A DNA stretch of 64,000 nt. Source: Tumidithrix helvetica (lineage in GTDB: Bacteria > Cyanobacteriota > Cyanobacteriia > Pseudanabaenales > Pseudanabaenaceae). Below are positions 17,435 through 26,184 of the stretch, piece after piece (position 1 is the first letter of the stretch; every line of letters starts with the position of its first letter). The notes under the pieces were generated by a model. That model searched no databases. It was not told the origin of the DNA and worked only from the letters and a program-made list of their open reading frames with translations. A program made the translations under genes and the position numbers. The DNA is taken from positions 89,426 to 153,425 of the forward strand of contig NZ_CBDDRA010000014.1 of the NCBI RefSeq assembly GCF_965232925.1. The letters run 5' to 3'.

Positions 17435-18403
17435 TTACTGAATCTGAATGTGCAGAAGGGTTGTATCGTCATTGGTCATCTCTTGGCGATTGCGTAAATG
17501 GGTAACCCAATCCAGAAAATCTGCCTGTGTGTTGATGCTATCTAATTCTACCCAAGGATTTTTGTGCGTTTCTAAACTGGCAAAGATCCAGGCAGCAAGG
17601 GCATCGGTCACCAAATAGAAGCGATCGCCAACTTCGGCTTTGTGGGTGATAAAATGCGCCATAATCGGGTTGAGATCGTCACGAATAGGCATCTTAGTGC
17701 CAAGCAGTTGCGGCCTGTAGCTAAACTCTCTGCTATGGGCGAGCGGAAAGCTATGGAGCAGCACAAAATCTCTCACCACAAATAAACAGGAATCACCTAC
17801 GGCGATCGCCTGCCACTGACGATTCGCATCAATCTCTAGACCCAGTAAAGTTGCATAGGTTCCTTGTTCGGCTTTACGTTTTGCGAACCAGAGTAAATCT
17901 TGACCCGCTAGCCAAGTTTCCCAAGTTTTTTGTAGCGGTGTCAACCAATCATAGAGCGAGAATTTGCCGTGACTTTCCTCTTCATTTGTATGTTTTTGCG
18001 TGCTTGGAGTTTTGGGAATGGATGCTCGGACAAATTGGCTCACCAGCTGTCTTGCCCATTCTTTAGCAAACGATGACTCTGTGGCACCATCCGCTACGCC
18101 AAACCGACCAACATCTGCTTCGATCTGCCATATATAGGCATCTTCACACTCATCAGGTTGACTACCTGCCTTATTGATGGAATAGCAGTGGATAACTTTC
18201 ACAAAGCCAGAATCTAAGCCATTCTCTAAAGCTAGGCTGGAAGTTTCTGCTTGGCAATATGGTTCAGCGATTGATTTGGCGATCGCGGACTTGAGGCTTA
18301 AAGTTTGAGGCTGGTGGTTCAGTGGATCGCTGTTTTGATAAATAGCTGCTTTTCGTCTAGCAATTTTCAATCTTGCGTCTGACCTTTTATTTCTGCGCCT
18401 CAT
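17435..18403 (-). CDS. PP2C-type protein phosphatase (TerY-P triad)
   Basis: 322 residues. A basic, probably unstructured N-terminus of about 60 residues is followed by a divergent PP2C domain: ECEDAYIW and VADGATESSF (metal-binding Asp positions), GTYATLLG, AVGDSCLFVV, FYLVTDALAAWI and the terminal NDDTTLL. It removes phosphate from Ser/Thr; the likely substrate is the vWA protein or other targets of the adjacent kinase. It lies 73 bp upstream of the kinase gene and 171 bp downstream of the vWA gene, all on one strand. No signal peptide or membrane helix was seen. Confidence 0.85.
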   Translation of the reverse strand: MRRRNKRSDARLKIARRKAAIYQNSDPLNHQPQTLSLKSAIAKSIAEPYCQAETSSLALENGLDSGFVKVIHCYSINKAGSQPDECEDAYIWQIEADVGRFGVADGATESSFAKEWARQLVSQFVRASIPKTPSTQKHTNEEESHGKFSLYDWLTPLQKTWETWLAGQDLLWFAKRKAEQGTYATLLGLEIDANRQWQAIAVGDSCLFVVRDFVLLHSFPLAHSREFSYRPQLLGTKMPIRDDLNPIMAHFITHKAEVGDRFYLVTDALAAWIFASLETHKNPWVELDSINTQADFLDWVTHLRNRQEMTNDDTTLLHIQIQ

Positions 18404-18530
18404 ACTTATACTTTGCCTAAAGTGCGAAAGCTACTTGAAGTGCTGACTTTAGCCATCAAGTCAGAATTCCTAGTAGTCCGTCAACGATTAGTTGATGGGT
18501 CTAAGGAATCTAGAAAGCTTTTTGGGTGTG

Positions 18531-18560
18531 TTTTTTGAGGGGTTGAAACCTCTCAAAAAA
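18531..18560. repeat. Inverted repeat between vWA and PP2C genes
   Basis: TTTTTTGAGGGGTTG pairs with AAACCTCTCAAAAAA over about 13 of 15 positions with a minimal loop. The T-tract lies inside the stem, not after it, so it is not a standard terminator. It could attenuate read-through within the triad operon or process its mRNA; this is inferred from position. Confidence 0.5.
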
Positions 18561-18574
18561 TTCATGACAGAACA

Positions 18575-19417
18575 CTAGCGTAAATTATCGGTACGCGTAC
18601 CGATGTCTAGAAATTGTATTAATTTAACAGGATCGGCATTAAACATAAATGCCCGAGATTCAGACGAAACTTTATAGCCTTCCTTTTCCGCTGCATTTCT
18701 TGCCGCTTTGGGTAGGGGACTCGAAATCTCGTACATCAGCTTAGCGTAGGGGTCTTGCAAGACATCCGCCGTACTAGGAAACGAAATTTGAGCAATGTAC
18801 TCGGATGACAGGTGAATGTTGTAAAGCAATACAGAACCATCATGGGTATGAACTTCTTTAAGACGGTTAGCCGCTTCACGCGGATCGCCGTCCGTAGACT
18901 CACCATCTGTGATGTTGATGATTGTAGGCGGATAACTTTGAGGGTGCTTTTCCACCCAATCCTGTAACAATCCTCGCGCCATTTCAAACACATGACACAT
19001 GGCAGTACCACCATTGGCGATCGGCTTAAACCAGATGGGGAAGTCGTTAGACACTTCAACAATGCCACCCATACCATCCGACACTTGTTGGGTACGATGC
19101 TCTAGCTCTGCGGGGTTTTCATAGATGGTGCTAATGGGCGCGATCGCTTTTCCAGACAAATTACCATCCAGGGCAGGCGCAACTTCACTGTTATAGCCAA
19201 TTACGCCTACATCAAAATAATTGTAAATTTCATTTCCTTTGACACAGCGTTGTCCTAGCGAGTCTAAAAGGCGATTCACCGCATCAGCCACCACCTGTGC
19301 TTTTTGGAGTTCCTGTCCGCTTTTGACGTCAAAGCTATCTGCCATTGAGCCAGACTGATCGACCAAGAACAAGAAACAACTGGGGTGACGACGACTAATT
19401 TCCGCAGAGTAAGGCAT
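18575..19417 (-). CDS. TerY-like von Willebrand factor A protein
   Basis: 280 residues. The vWA domain has a complete metal-ion-dependent adhesion site: D20-Q-S22-G-S24 in FLVDQSGSM, T138 in NGGTAM and D171 in NITDGEST. The length, absence of signal peptide and membrane helix, and pairing with PP2C and kinase genes fit TerY of the tellurium-resistance-linked phosphorylation triad. Such proteins are thought to act as scaffolds in metal or stress signalling. No TerD-family gene is present in the window. It is the first gene of the operon; the 278-bp spacer upstream contains short direct repeats. Confidence 0.88.
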   Translation of the reverse strand: MPYSAEISRRHPSCFLFLVDQSGSMADSFDVKSGQELQKAQVVADAVNRLLDSLGQRCVKGNEIYNYFDVGVIGYNSEVAPALDGNLSGKAIAPISTIYENPAELEHRTQQVSDGMGGIVEVSNDFPIWFKPIANGGTAMCHVFEMARGLLQDWVEKHPQSYPPTIINITDGESTDGDPREAANRLKEVHTHDGSVLLYNIHLSSEYIAQISFPSTADVLQDPYAKLMYEISSPLPKAARNAAEKEGYKVSSESRAFMFNADPVKLIQFLDIGTRTDNLR

Positions 19418-19454
19418 AGAAAGTTATGACAGGGTTGGAAATTTAGTAAAAATT

Positions 19455-19535
19455 CTTTGCAACTATATTTTTAGTGACTACTTTTTGCAACTGTTTTTTG
19501 TCACTACTTTTTGCCACTATTTCACTGGAGAATTC
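19455..19535. repeat. Short imperfect direct repeats (TTTTTGCAACT / TTTTTGTCACTA)
   Basis: Four T-rich units ending in CAACT, GACTA, CACTA or CCACTA are spaced 15-22 bp apart in the divergent promoter region between the vWA gene and the adenylate cyclase. They may be regulator sites or simple slippage products. Confidence 0.4.
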
Positions 19536-19695
19536 ACGAAAAGCTGCAATCTATACTAGATTCAGTCTAACAAACCACAACCCAATTTACTGAATTGTTC
19601 AGCTATTTATAGTAAGCGATCGCCTGTTTGTTTAAATAGGGCTGCATGTTATCTTAAAGTTCAGGACTAGCATAAAAATAGCCCATACTAAAGAC

Positions 19696-21228
19696 ATGGC
19701 TCAAATCAGCCTCAAAAAGATGATTCTCAAGGGGGACGTCAAGCATATTATTCAAAGTATGCTCGATAACTCTTCCAATTCCATCTCCATTCAAGATGAC
19801 AAAGGGAGTCTCTTAGTTGAACACTTAAGCGGAAATATAACGGGGAACTCTTCTGAAAATATTGGGAATCTAGGCAATAGTTTAGAACAGGAAGCGATCG
19901 AAAACTCAGACTCCTTAAAGGTAACTGAGAACCCAAGAATCCAAACATCTCAACTTCACAAACAGCCGATAGAGGTTTCAGGTGAAGTGGTTGGGTGGGT
20001 GGTGGGCACTGACAGCACTAGAGTTGATGCGATCGTAAGATTACTCAATCATCTTGCCACCAGAGAAATTGAACGCAAAACACTGGCTGCGGAAGCATTA
20101 GACAAATACCGAGAAATTAATTTTCTCTATAACATTTCTGGGCGAATGGCTAGTTGTTTGGGCGTGAGAGAGGTGTCTGAGCTAGTGATTGACGAAGCTC
20201 GCAAACTGATTGAAGCCACCAGTGCCTCTGTGATGTTACTCAATGAAGATACCGATCTCTTAGAGATTGTTTCTGGAGTGGGAACAGCCGCAAAAAACAA
20301 TGTGGAACTGCGCTTGGGCGAAGGAATCGCTGGTCACGTTTTGAAGACAGGTAAAGCCGAAATTGTGAATGACCTATCTTCAGATTCGAGATACATTCCC
20401 AGCGAAGCACCTGCCTATGCGCTCATTTGCGCTCCCCTGAGAACCAAAGATAAAACCATTGGCGTGATTAATATCAGCAATATAAATCCTGTGAACTACA
20501 CTTCAGAGGATCTCAAACTATTTACAGCCTTAACGGCTCAAGCATCGGCAGCGATCGAGAACGCGCTACTCCATGAAAGTAAACTCAAAGAAGAGCGCAT
20601 CAAAAACAATTTGGAACGATATCTCTCACCTCAGGTCGTCCAAGCCGTAATTGGGGCAAAAGGGGAAGTCTCGCTCAATACGACTAAGCGCAATATTACG
20701 ATGTTATTCTCGGATATTCGTAGTTTTACAACCAAATGCGAGGAACTCGCCCCCGAAGAGGTGGTGATGTATTTAAATGAATACTTTACCCACATGGTCT
20801 CCGTGATTTTTAGTCATAGGGGGACTGTGAATAAATTTGTAGGTGACATGATTGTGGCGATGTTTGGCGCACCCTCACGCCTCCTCGATCACGAACGTCG
20901 CGCCATCGAAGCTGCGATCGAGATGCAAAAACGCATTCGCACGATTCCTGTGCCTTGGATTAGAGAAAACTTTATTACGGGAATTGGGATTAGTACGGGC
21001 GAAGTGGTGGTAGGAAATATTGGCTCGCCACAACATATGGACTACACTGCGATCGGCGATGAGGTCAATATTGCCTCTCGGTTGCAGTCGATCGCTTTAG
21101 GCGGTCAAATTTTAGTCAGCCGAGGTGTGTACGAAGCCACCAAAGATACTTTTGAGTTTAAAGAGTACGGAATTGTGCAAGTGAAGGGCAAAAAGAAAGC
21201 GATCGAAGTATTCGAGGTTATACACTAA
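19696..21228 (+). CDS. GAF-domain adenylate cyclase (class III)
   Basis: 510 residues. An N-terminal region (1-125) of unclear fold, then a GAF sensor domain at about 145-290 (INFLYNISGRMASCLGVREV, LRLGEGIAGHVLKTG, ICAPLRTKDKTIGVINISN), then a class III cyclase domain at about 330-510. Catalytic residues are complete: metal-binding D340 and D384 (MLFSDIRSF, KFVGDMI), adenine-selecting K380 and T451 (DYTAIGDEV), and transition-state N458 and R462 (VNIASRL). Lys/Thr at the base-recognition positions points to ATP rather than GTP. No membrane helices, so a soluble enzyme. It is followed after 23 bp by a CheY-like gene. Confidence 0.92.
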   Translation: MAQISLKKMILKGDVKHIIQSMLDNSSNSISIQDDKGSLLVEHLSGNITGNSSENIGNLGNSLEQEAIENSDSLKVTENPRIQTSQLHKQPIEVSGEVVGWVVGTDSTRVDAIVRLLNHLATREIERKTLAAEALDKYREINFLYNISGRMASCLGVREVSELVIDEARKLIEATSASVMLLNEDTDLLEIVSGVGTAAKNNVELRLGEGIAGHVLKTGKAEIVNDLSSDSRYIPSEAPAYALICAPLRTKDKTIGVINISNINPVNYTSEDLKLFTALTAQASAAIENALLHESKLKEERIKNNLERYLSPQVVQAVIGAKGEVSLNTTKRNITMLFSDIRSFTTKCEELAPEEVVMYLNEYFTHMVSVIFSHRGTVNKFVGDMIVAMFGAPSRLLDHERRAIEAAIEMQKRIRTIPVPWIRENFITGIGISTGEVVVGNIGSPQHMDYTAIGDEVNIASRLQSIALGGQILVSRGVYEATKDTFEFKEYGIVQVKGKKKAIEVFEVIH

Positions 21229-21251
21229 GTAAGTGTAGAGTACGAGAGATT

Positions 21252-21635
21252 ATGGCAAAGAAAGTTTTGATTGTTGATGATGAGCCACATATACGTCTGT
21301 TGCTCGAACAAACCTTGGAAGAGTTAGAGGATGAGGATGTAGAGCTTCTGACTGCGGACAATGGCGCAGATGCCTTAGAAAAGATCAAAACCGAAAAGCC
21401 CGATCTTGTCTTTCTTGATGTGATGATGCCCAAGATGAATGGGTTTGATGTTTGTCATGCGGTGAAGCGCGAGTTAAATCTTGAGAATGTCTTTATCATC
21501 ATGCTGACGGCAAAAGGGCAGGAGTTTGACAAAAACAAGGGGAATGAGGTGGGTGCAGACATTTACATGACAAAGCCCTTCGATCCAGATGAAGTTTTAG
21601 AAAAAGCATACGAAGTTTTAGGGATCGAGCATTAA
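21252..21635 (+). CDS. CheY-like single-domain response regulator
   Basis: 127 residues forming only a receiver domain: VLIVDDEPHIR, phosphoacceptor Asp in LVFLDVMMPKMNGFDV, Thr in IMLTAKG and Lys in YMTKPFDPDEV. There is no output domain, so it works through protein contacts or as a phosphorelay intermediate. It lies 23 bp after the adenylate cyclase with a GAGAG box and is probably co-transcribed; it may gate the cyclase or act downstream of cAMP signalling. Confidence 0.92.
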   Translation: MAKKVLIVDDEPHIRLLLEQTLEELEDEDVELLTADNGADALEKIKTEKPDLVFLDVMMPKMNGFDVCHAVKRELNLENVFIIMLTAKGQEFDKNKGNEVGADIYMTKPFDPDEVLEKAYEVLGIEH

Positions 21636-21690
21636 GTGCATGAATTAATGATTGTGGGGGTAGTGCCCCTGAGCCTTCCCCGTGGGATTT

Positions 21691-21715
21691 AGGGCAACCA
21701 CAGGGGGATTGCCCT
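21691..21715. terminator. Stem-loop AGGGCAA/TTGCCCT between convergent genes
   Basis: A 7-bp perfect stem with an 11-base loop (CCACAGGGGGA), between the ends of the CheY-like gene and msrA. It resembles the dispersed GC-rich palindromes of cyanobacterial spacers and may double as a bidirectional terminator. Confidence 0.4.
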
Positions 21716-21750
21716 TAAGATCGGTGGTATATATTTTTTGAGATATTGCC

Positions 21751-22413
21751 TTAGCCAGCGGTGGCGGTTGCGATCGCTGGTAGACCGACATTACAGCCAC
21801 CCAAACCGCAATAACCATTGGGGTTTTTCGCTAAGTATTGCTGGTGATAGTTTTCAGCATAGTAAAACTCTGGTGCATCGAGAATTTCAGTGGTGATTGT
21901 GCCATGTCTTGCCGCCGTTAATGCTTGCTGATAGCTAACGAGGGATGCTTTTGCCAGTTCCTTTTGGGCTTCTGAGTAGACATAAATACCCGAACGATAT
22001 TGCGTACCCGCATCATTGCCCTGCCGCATTCCTTGGGTAGGGTTATGATTTTCCCAAAATACTTTTAAAATCCCTGCATAGCTGATTTTTTGGGGATCGA
22101 ACACAACCAAAACGACTTCGTTGTGACCTGTCATACCCGAACAAACTTCTTCGTAGGTGGGATTAGGTGTGATCCCTGCGGCATAGCCTACAGCCGTGCT
22201 AAACACGCCCTCTTGCTGCCAAAACTTGCGTTCTGCACCCCAAAAACATCCCATCCCAAACATGGCAACTTCTAAACCATCAGGAAAGGGAGGTTTGAGT
22301 GGATTGCCATTGACATAGTGACGCGCAGGAACGGGCATCGATTCTGCACGTCCGGGTAGAGCCTCTTGAGCAGTGGGCAAACTTAGTTTCTTACCAAATC
22401 CAAATAAGGCCAT
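21751..22413 (-). CDS. msrA: Peptide-methionine (S)-S-oxide reductase MsrA
   Basis: 220 residues. It reduces methionine-S-sulfoxide in oxidised proteins. The catalytic motif MFGMGCFWGAERKFW has the nucleophilic Cys at 56; downstream are VGYAAGITPNPTYEEVCSGMTGHNE (in part), VFWENHNPTQGMRQGNDAGTQYRS and the C-terminal YCGLGGCNVG resolving cysteines. The 45-residue N-terminal extension is of the size often seen in cyanobacterial MsrA and lacks a signal peptide. Confidence 0.96.
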   Translation of the reverse strand: MALFGFGKKLSLPTAQEALPGRAESMPVPARHYVNGNPLKPPFPDGLEVAMFGMGCFWGAERKFWQQEGVFSTAVGYAAGITPNPTYEEVCSGMTGHNEVVLVVFDPQKISYAGILKVFWENHNPTQGMRQGNDAGTQYRSGIYVYSEAQKELAKASLVSYQQALTAARHGTITTEILDAPEFYYAENYHQQYLAKNPNGYCGLGGCNVGLPAIATATAG

Positions 22414-22551
22414 GATTTCATTTTGATGTTTGAGTGGATATTTCTATTTTAATCACCAGTAAAGTATTGCAAACAAATCATGCGGCGATCGTAGCAAGAA
22501 ATATAGGAATGCGTTAAGTTAGATTTTAATGAAATGTATGTGGAATTTGCT

Positions 22552-25500
22552 ATGAAGCTATCTTTAGAAATATATCGGATTCCTGCGGCGATCGCGATCG
22601 CCATATTTTCTGGACAGTTCATCGCAGGCTCAATCTCAGCTCAAGTCATTACCCCAGCCCAAGATGGCACAGGCACGGTCGTCTTAACCAACGGACAGCG
22701 ATTCGACATTACAGGGGGAACGCAAGCTGGTGCGAACTTATTTCATAGCTTCCAGCAATTTGGCTTAGATCGAGGACAAATCGCTAACTTCTTGAGCCAA
22801 CCGAATATTCAAAACATCCTCAGTCGCGTTGTCGGTGGCGATCCCTCTGTAATTAACGGACTGATTCAACTTACGGGTGGAAATTCTAACCTCTACATCA
22901 TCAATCCCGCAGGCATCATCTTTGGAGCCAATGCTAGCTTAAACGTACCCGCCGCCTTCACAGCCACCACCGCTAACGGTATCCAAGTCGGGAATGGGTG
23001 GTTTGGAATGAGCACCAGTGCTAGCGACCTTAAGAATCTTACAGGGACACCCAATGCTTTTGCTTTTACCAATCCTTCCGCACCACTTTCGCAAGGGCAA
23101 ACTACTGGGGTAATTCTCAATCAGGGGAATCTCAGCACTCCCCAAGGACAAAGCATTACCCTTGTGGGGGGAATTGTGATTAATACGGGAACCATTTCTA
23201 CACCCAATGGCAAAATTAATATTGTTGCTGTTCCCGATGGTAAATTCGTTCGCATCACACCTGAAGGGGGAGTACTCAGTCTAGATCTTCCGATTGCTGC
23301 GCAGCAAGAATTGGGAACCTCTCAAGCAATTACAGCGATCGATCTGCCAAAACTACTCACAGGAACGGGAATTACAGCACCAACACAGACTGGAACGTCA
23401 GTCATCAACGGTCAAGTATTCGCGAATAGCGGTCAGATTTCTATTCTTGCCGATCGCTATGATACGAGCAGAGCATCACTGAGTGCGGCGAATATTCAGC
23501 AGGGCTGGAATTTTGTGTTTGTAGACGGCACGATCGCCAACTATCAAACCCTAATCGATGGAACGAAAGGCGGTAGTAGTCTCACCCTAGTCAACCCAGA
23601 CCAAAATGGCATCCATAAAATTACAACAACCTTAGCCAATGTTACGGGTGCGAATAGTCTACACATTGTTTCAGAAGGTGACTCTGGAAACTTCTGGCTG
23701 GGCAGAGATTTTGTGAGTCATGAGAATATTGCTCGGTATTCCTCCGATTTGCAAGCATGGCGCACGGCACTATCACCAGCAGCGAATATTTTGCTCTATG
23801 CCTGCAATCTTGCGAATGGAGACAATGGTGCGGCATTAGTCCAAGCCGTGAAGACACTTACAGGACATGAAATTGCCGCCTCAAGCAATCGCACGGGTAG
23901 TACCGCTTTAGGTGGTGATTGGAATCTGGAATATCAGACAGGTGGACAACCAGCTACGGTGATATTCAGTAATGCTACAACGCAAGCCTACAAAGAGACA
24001 TTGGCAATTCTCACCGTATTGAATACCAATGACGCTGGCGCAAATTCCTTGAGAGGACAAATTGCATCCGCCATCGCAGGAGATACGATTCGGTTTGATA
24101 CAACTGGCACATTTGCCACGCCTCAGACGATCGCGCTGACAACAGGCGAACTAGGAATTACTAAAAATCTATCGATTCAGGGAACTGGGGCAGGCAATCT
24201 AACGATTAGTGGCAATAATGCTTCGCGGGTTTTTAATATCTCTGGGGCGATCGCTGTAAATATCGACGGAATGACGGTAGCGAATGGTCGAGTTAGTAGT
24301 ACGCAAGGCGCAGGCATCCTCGTGAATACGGGCGCTACGCTTAATCTGACCAATAGCGTTATTGCTAACAATACAATCGTTACAGCAAACAGTGGCAGTG
24401 ATGGGGCAGGGTTGGCAAATAATGGCACCGCGACACTAACCAATGTGACCCTGCGTAATAACACAGCAGCCGATGATGGCGGAGGCATTAAAAACGCTGG
24501 CTTGCTAACGATTTCTAACAGCACCATTAGCAATAACACTGCAATTGGTACGAGTGGCACGAGCGGTGGCGGTGGCATCATCAATGTCACAAGTGGCACG
24601 CTGAACCTAAATAACACGATTGTCAGTGGCAATAATGCACGCGTTGGGGGAGGCTTACGCAATGATGGTACGGTAACGATCGACGGCGTTACCTTCTCGG
24701 GCAATACGGCATCATCATTTGGTGGTGCGATCGCACGTACAAACAATTCAACACTTGCGATCGCCAATAGCATCTTGTCGGGAAATACTGCTCAAACTGG
24801 CGGTGGTTTTTTTGGTATTGGAGCCGTAACACTGACTAATAGTACTATTTCAGGGAACTTTGCAAGTAATAATGGCGGTGGTATTGCTAACGTTGGAGCC
24901 GTAACGCTGACCAATAGCACCGTTTCGGGGAACTCTGCAAGTAATAATGGTGGTGGTATTACTAACATTGGAGCCATAACGCTGACGAATAGTACTGTTT
25001 CGGGGAACTTTGCAGGTAATAATGGCGGTGGTATTGCTAACGTTGGAGCCGTGACGCTAACCAATAGCACCGTTTCGGGGAACTCTGCAAGTAATAATGG
25101 TGGTGGTATTACTAACATTGGAGCCGTAACGCTGACCAATAGTACTGTTTCGGGGAACTTTGCAGGTAATAATGGCGGTGGTATTTTTGGTATTAGTAAT
25201 AGCACGATTACCAACAGCACCATTACGAACAATACTGCTGATGCCGATCGCAATGGCACAGGCGATGGTGGAGGCATTTTTCGTAGTGGAGGCACATTTA
25301 CAATTCGCAACTCGGTTGTGGCAGGTAATTTTGACCGAGGGCTACAGGCCCCAGACTTGGGTAGTAATGTTGTAGGTGCGGGGTTTGTGAATGGGGGCAA
25401 TAATTTAATTGGGGCAAATGATGGGTTTGCCGTAATTTTCCCTAATAGCGCCCTCATAGGCACGATTGCCAACCCAGTCGATCCTAAACTCGCCCCTCTT

Positions 25501-26130
25501 GGCAACTATGGCGGTACGACCCAAACCCATGCGTTACTGCCTGGTAGCGTCGCTCTAGACGCAGGGAATAACGCCCTTGCTCCAATAGGAACCGATCAGC
25601 GAGGCGCGACTCGCATTTTTGGTGGCACGGTTGATATTGGCGCGTTTGAGGCTCAGGGCTTTAGTCTTACACCTCTAGCGAACACTACACCGCAAAGTAC
25701 GAATATCAACACCAGTTTTGCGACGCTTTTGGGCGTGCAGGTGACAGAAAACTTTGTGAATAGTCCCATTCCAGCACCAGGTATTCTCGTGACCTTCACT
25801 TCCTTGCCCAACGGGGCAGATGGTTCATTTGCTGGGAATTCCAGCGTATTTACTAACAACCTTGGCATTGCGATCGCGCCAGTATTCACGGCAAATGGAA
25901 TCCCTGGTAGTTACTCAGTTCTAGCAACAGCCAATGGATTTAAACCCGCAACGTTCTCCTTGACAAATAAGACCGTAGGTGGCTTTGGTGGCGTCTATCC
26001 CAGTCGTGAAGATTTAGAAGGACGTCAACCCAAATTGGATGAGAAAGATCTTGAGGATGTAAGCGAAATTCTCTGTCTCGATCCTGTTTTAGCAAGCGCC
26101 CAGACTACTTCCATTCCTCCTTGCAAATAG
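22552..26130 (+). CDS. Two-partner-secretion exoprotein with DUF4347 and beta-helix repeats
   Basis: 1192 residues from ATG 22552 (GGA upstream, giving a clean signal peptide MKLSLEIYRIPAAIAIAIFS); an ATG at 22534 is an alternative. Residues about 30-150 are a filamentous-haemagglutinin-type TPS domain (LFHSFQQFGL, NLYIINPAGIIFGANASLNV). About 320-470 is a DUF4347 domain (GANSLHIVSEGDSGNFWLG, ANILLYACNLANGDNG). About 480-960 is a right-handed beta-helix of LTNSTVSGN-type turns, including five 25-residue repeats. A choice-of-anchor region (NLIGANDG, LGNYGGTTQTHALLPGS, DIGAFEAQ) and an Ig-like domain (about 1040-1140) follow. It should be secreted to the surface through an FhaC/ShlB-type pore, but no such partner gene is in the window. 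Confidence 0.88.
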   Translation: MKLSLEIYRIPAAIAIAIFSGQFIAGSISAQVITPAQDGTGTVVLTNGQRFDITGGTQAGANLFHSFQQFGLDRGQIANFLSQPNIQNILSRVVGGDPSVINGLIQLTGGNSNLYIINPAGIIFGANASLNVPAAFTATTANGIQVGNGWFGMSTSASDLKNLTGTPNAFAFTNPSAPLSQGQTTGVILNQGNLSTPQGQSITLVGGIVINTGTISTPNGKINIVAVPDGKFVRITPEGGVLSLDLPIAAQQELGTSQAITAIDLPKLLTGTGITAPTQTGTSVINGQVFANSGQISILADRYDTSRASLSAANIQQGWNFVFVDGTIANYQTLIDGTKGGSSLTLVNPDQNGIHKITTTLANVTGANSLHIVSEGDSGNFWLGRDFVSHENIARYSSDLQAWRTALSPAANILLYACNLANGDNGAALVQAVKTLTGHEIAASSNRTGSTALGGDWNLEYQTGGQPATVIFSNATTQAYKETLAILTVLNTNDAGANSLRGQIASAIAGDTIRFDTTGTFATPQTIALTTGELGITKNLSIQGTGAGNLTISGNNASRVFNISGAIAVNIDGMTVANGRVSSTQGAGILVNTGATLNLTNSVIANNTIVTANSGSDGAGLANNGTATLTNVTLRNNTAADDGGGIKNAGLLTISNSTISNNTAIGTSGTSGGGGIINVTSGTLNLNNTIVSGNNARVGGGLRNDGTVTIDGVTFSGNTASSFGGAIARTNNSTLAIANSILSGNTAQTGGGFFGIGAVTLTNSTISGNFASNNGGGIANVGAVTLTNSTVSGNSASNNGGGITNIGAITLTNSTVSGNFAGNNGGGIANVGAVTLTNSTVSGNSASNNGGGITNIGAVTLTNSTVSGNFAGNNGGGIFGISNSTITNSTITNNTADADRNGTGDGGGIFRSGGTFTIRNSVVAGNFDRGLQAPDLGSNVVGAGFVNGGNNLIGANDGFAVIFPNSALIGTIANPVDPKLAPLGNYGGTTQTHALLPGSVALDAGNNALAPIGTDQRGATRIFGGTVDIGAFEAQGFSLTPLANTTPQSTNINTSFATLLGVQVTENFVNSPIPAPGILVTFTSLPNGADGSFAGNSSVFTNNLGIAIAPVFTANGIPGSYSVLATANGFKPATFSLTNKTVGGFGGVYPSREDLEGRQPKLDEKDLEDVSEILCLDPVLASAQTTSIPPCK
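24820..25194 (+). repeat. Five 75-bp in-frame tandem repeats in the exoprotein gene
   Basis: Each unit begins GGAGCC and encodes 25 residues of the form GAVTLTNSTVSGN + SASNNGGGITNI. Units 2 and 4 are nearly identical, and so are 3 and 5, so the array has a 150-bp higher-order period, a sign of recent duplication of a two-unit block. Each unit would add one turn or so to the beta-helix. Confidence 0.95.
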
Positions 26131-26184
26131 CAAGCGCAATTGTTTGTGGAAGTTCGTATAACAGCATTCGAATGCTGCGAATAT

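Noticed and set aside
15403..19417. Complete tellurite-resistance (Ter) cluster
   Set aside because: Only the TerY-P triad is present; no TerD, TerC or TerZ family gene was seen in the window.
22552..25194. CRISPR array suggested by the regular repeats
   Set aside because: The repeats are 75 bp, contiguous and in frame with a protein; there are no spacers.
24177..25505. Two long open frames on the minus strand within the exoprotein gene
   Set aside because: They are antisense to the repetitive beta-helix region, rich in Leu/Val/Pro from the complement of Asn/Gly/Thr codons, and match no family; the plus-strand protein is clearly real.
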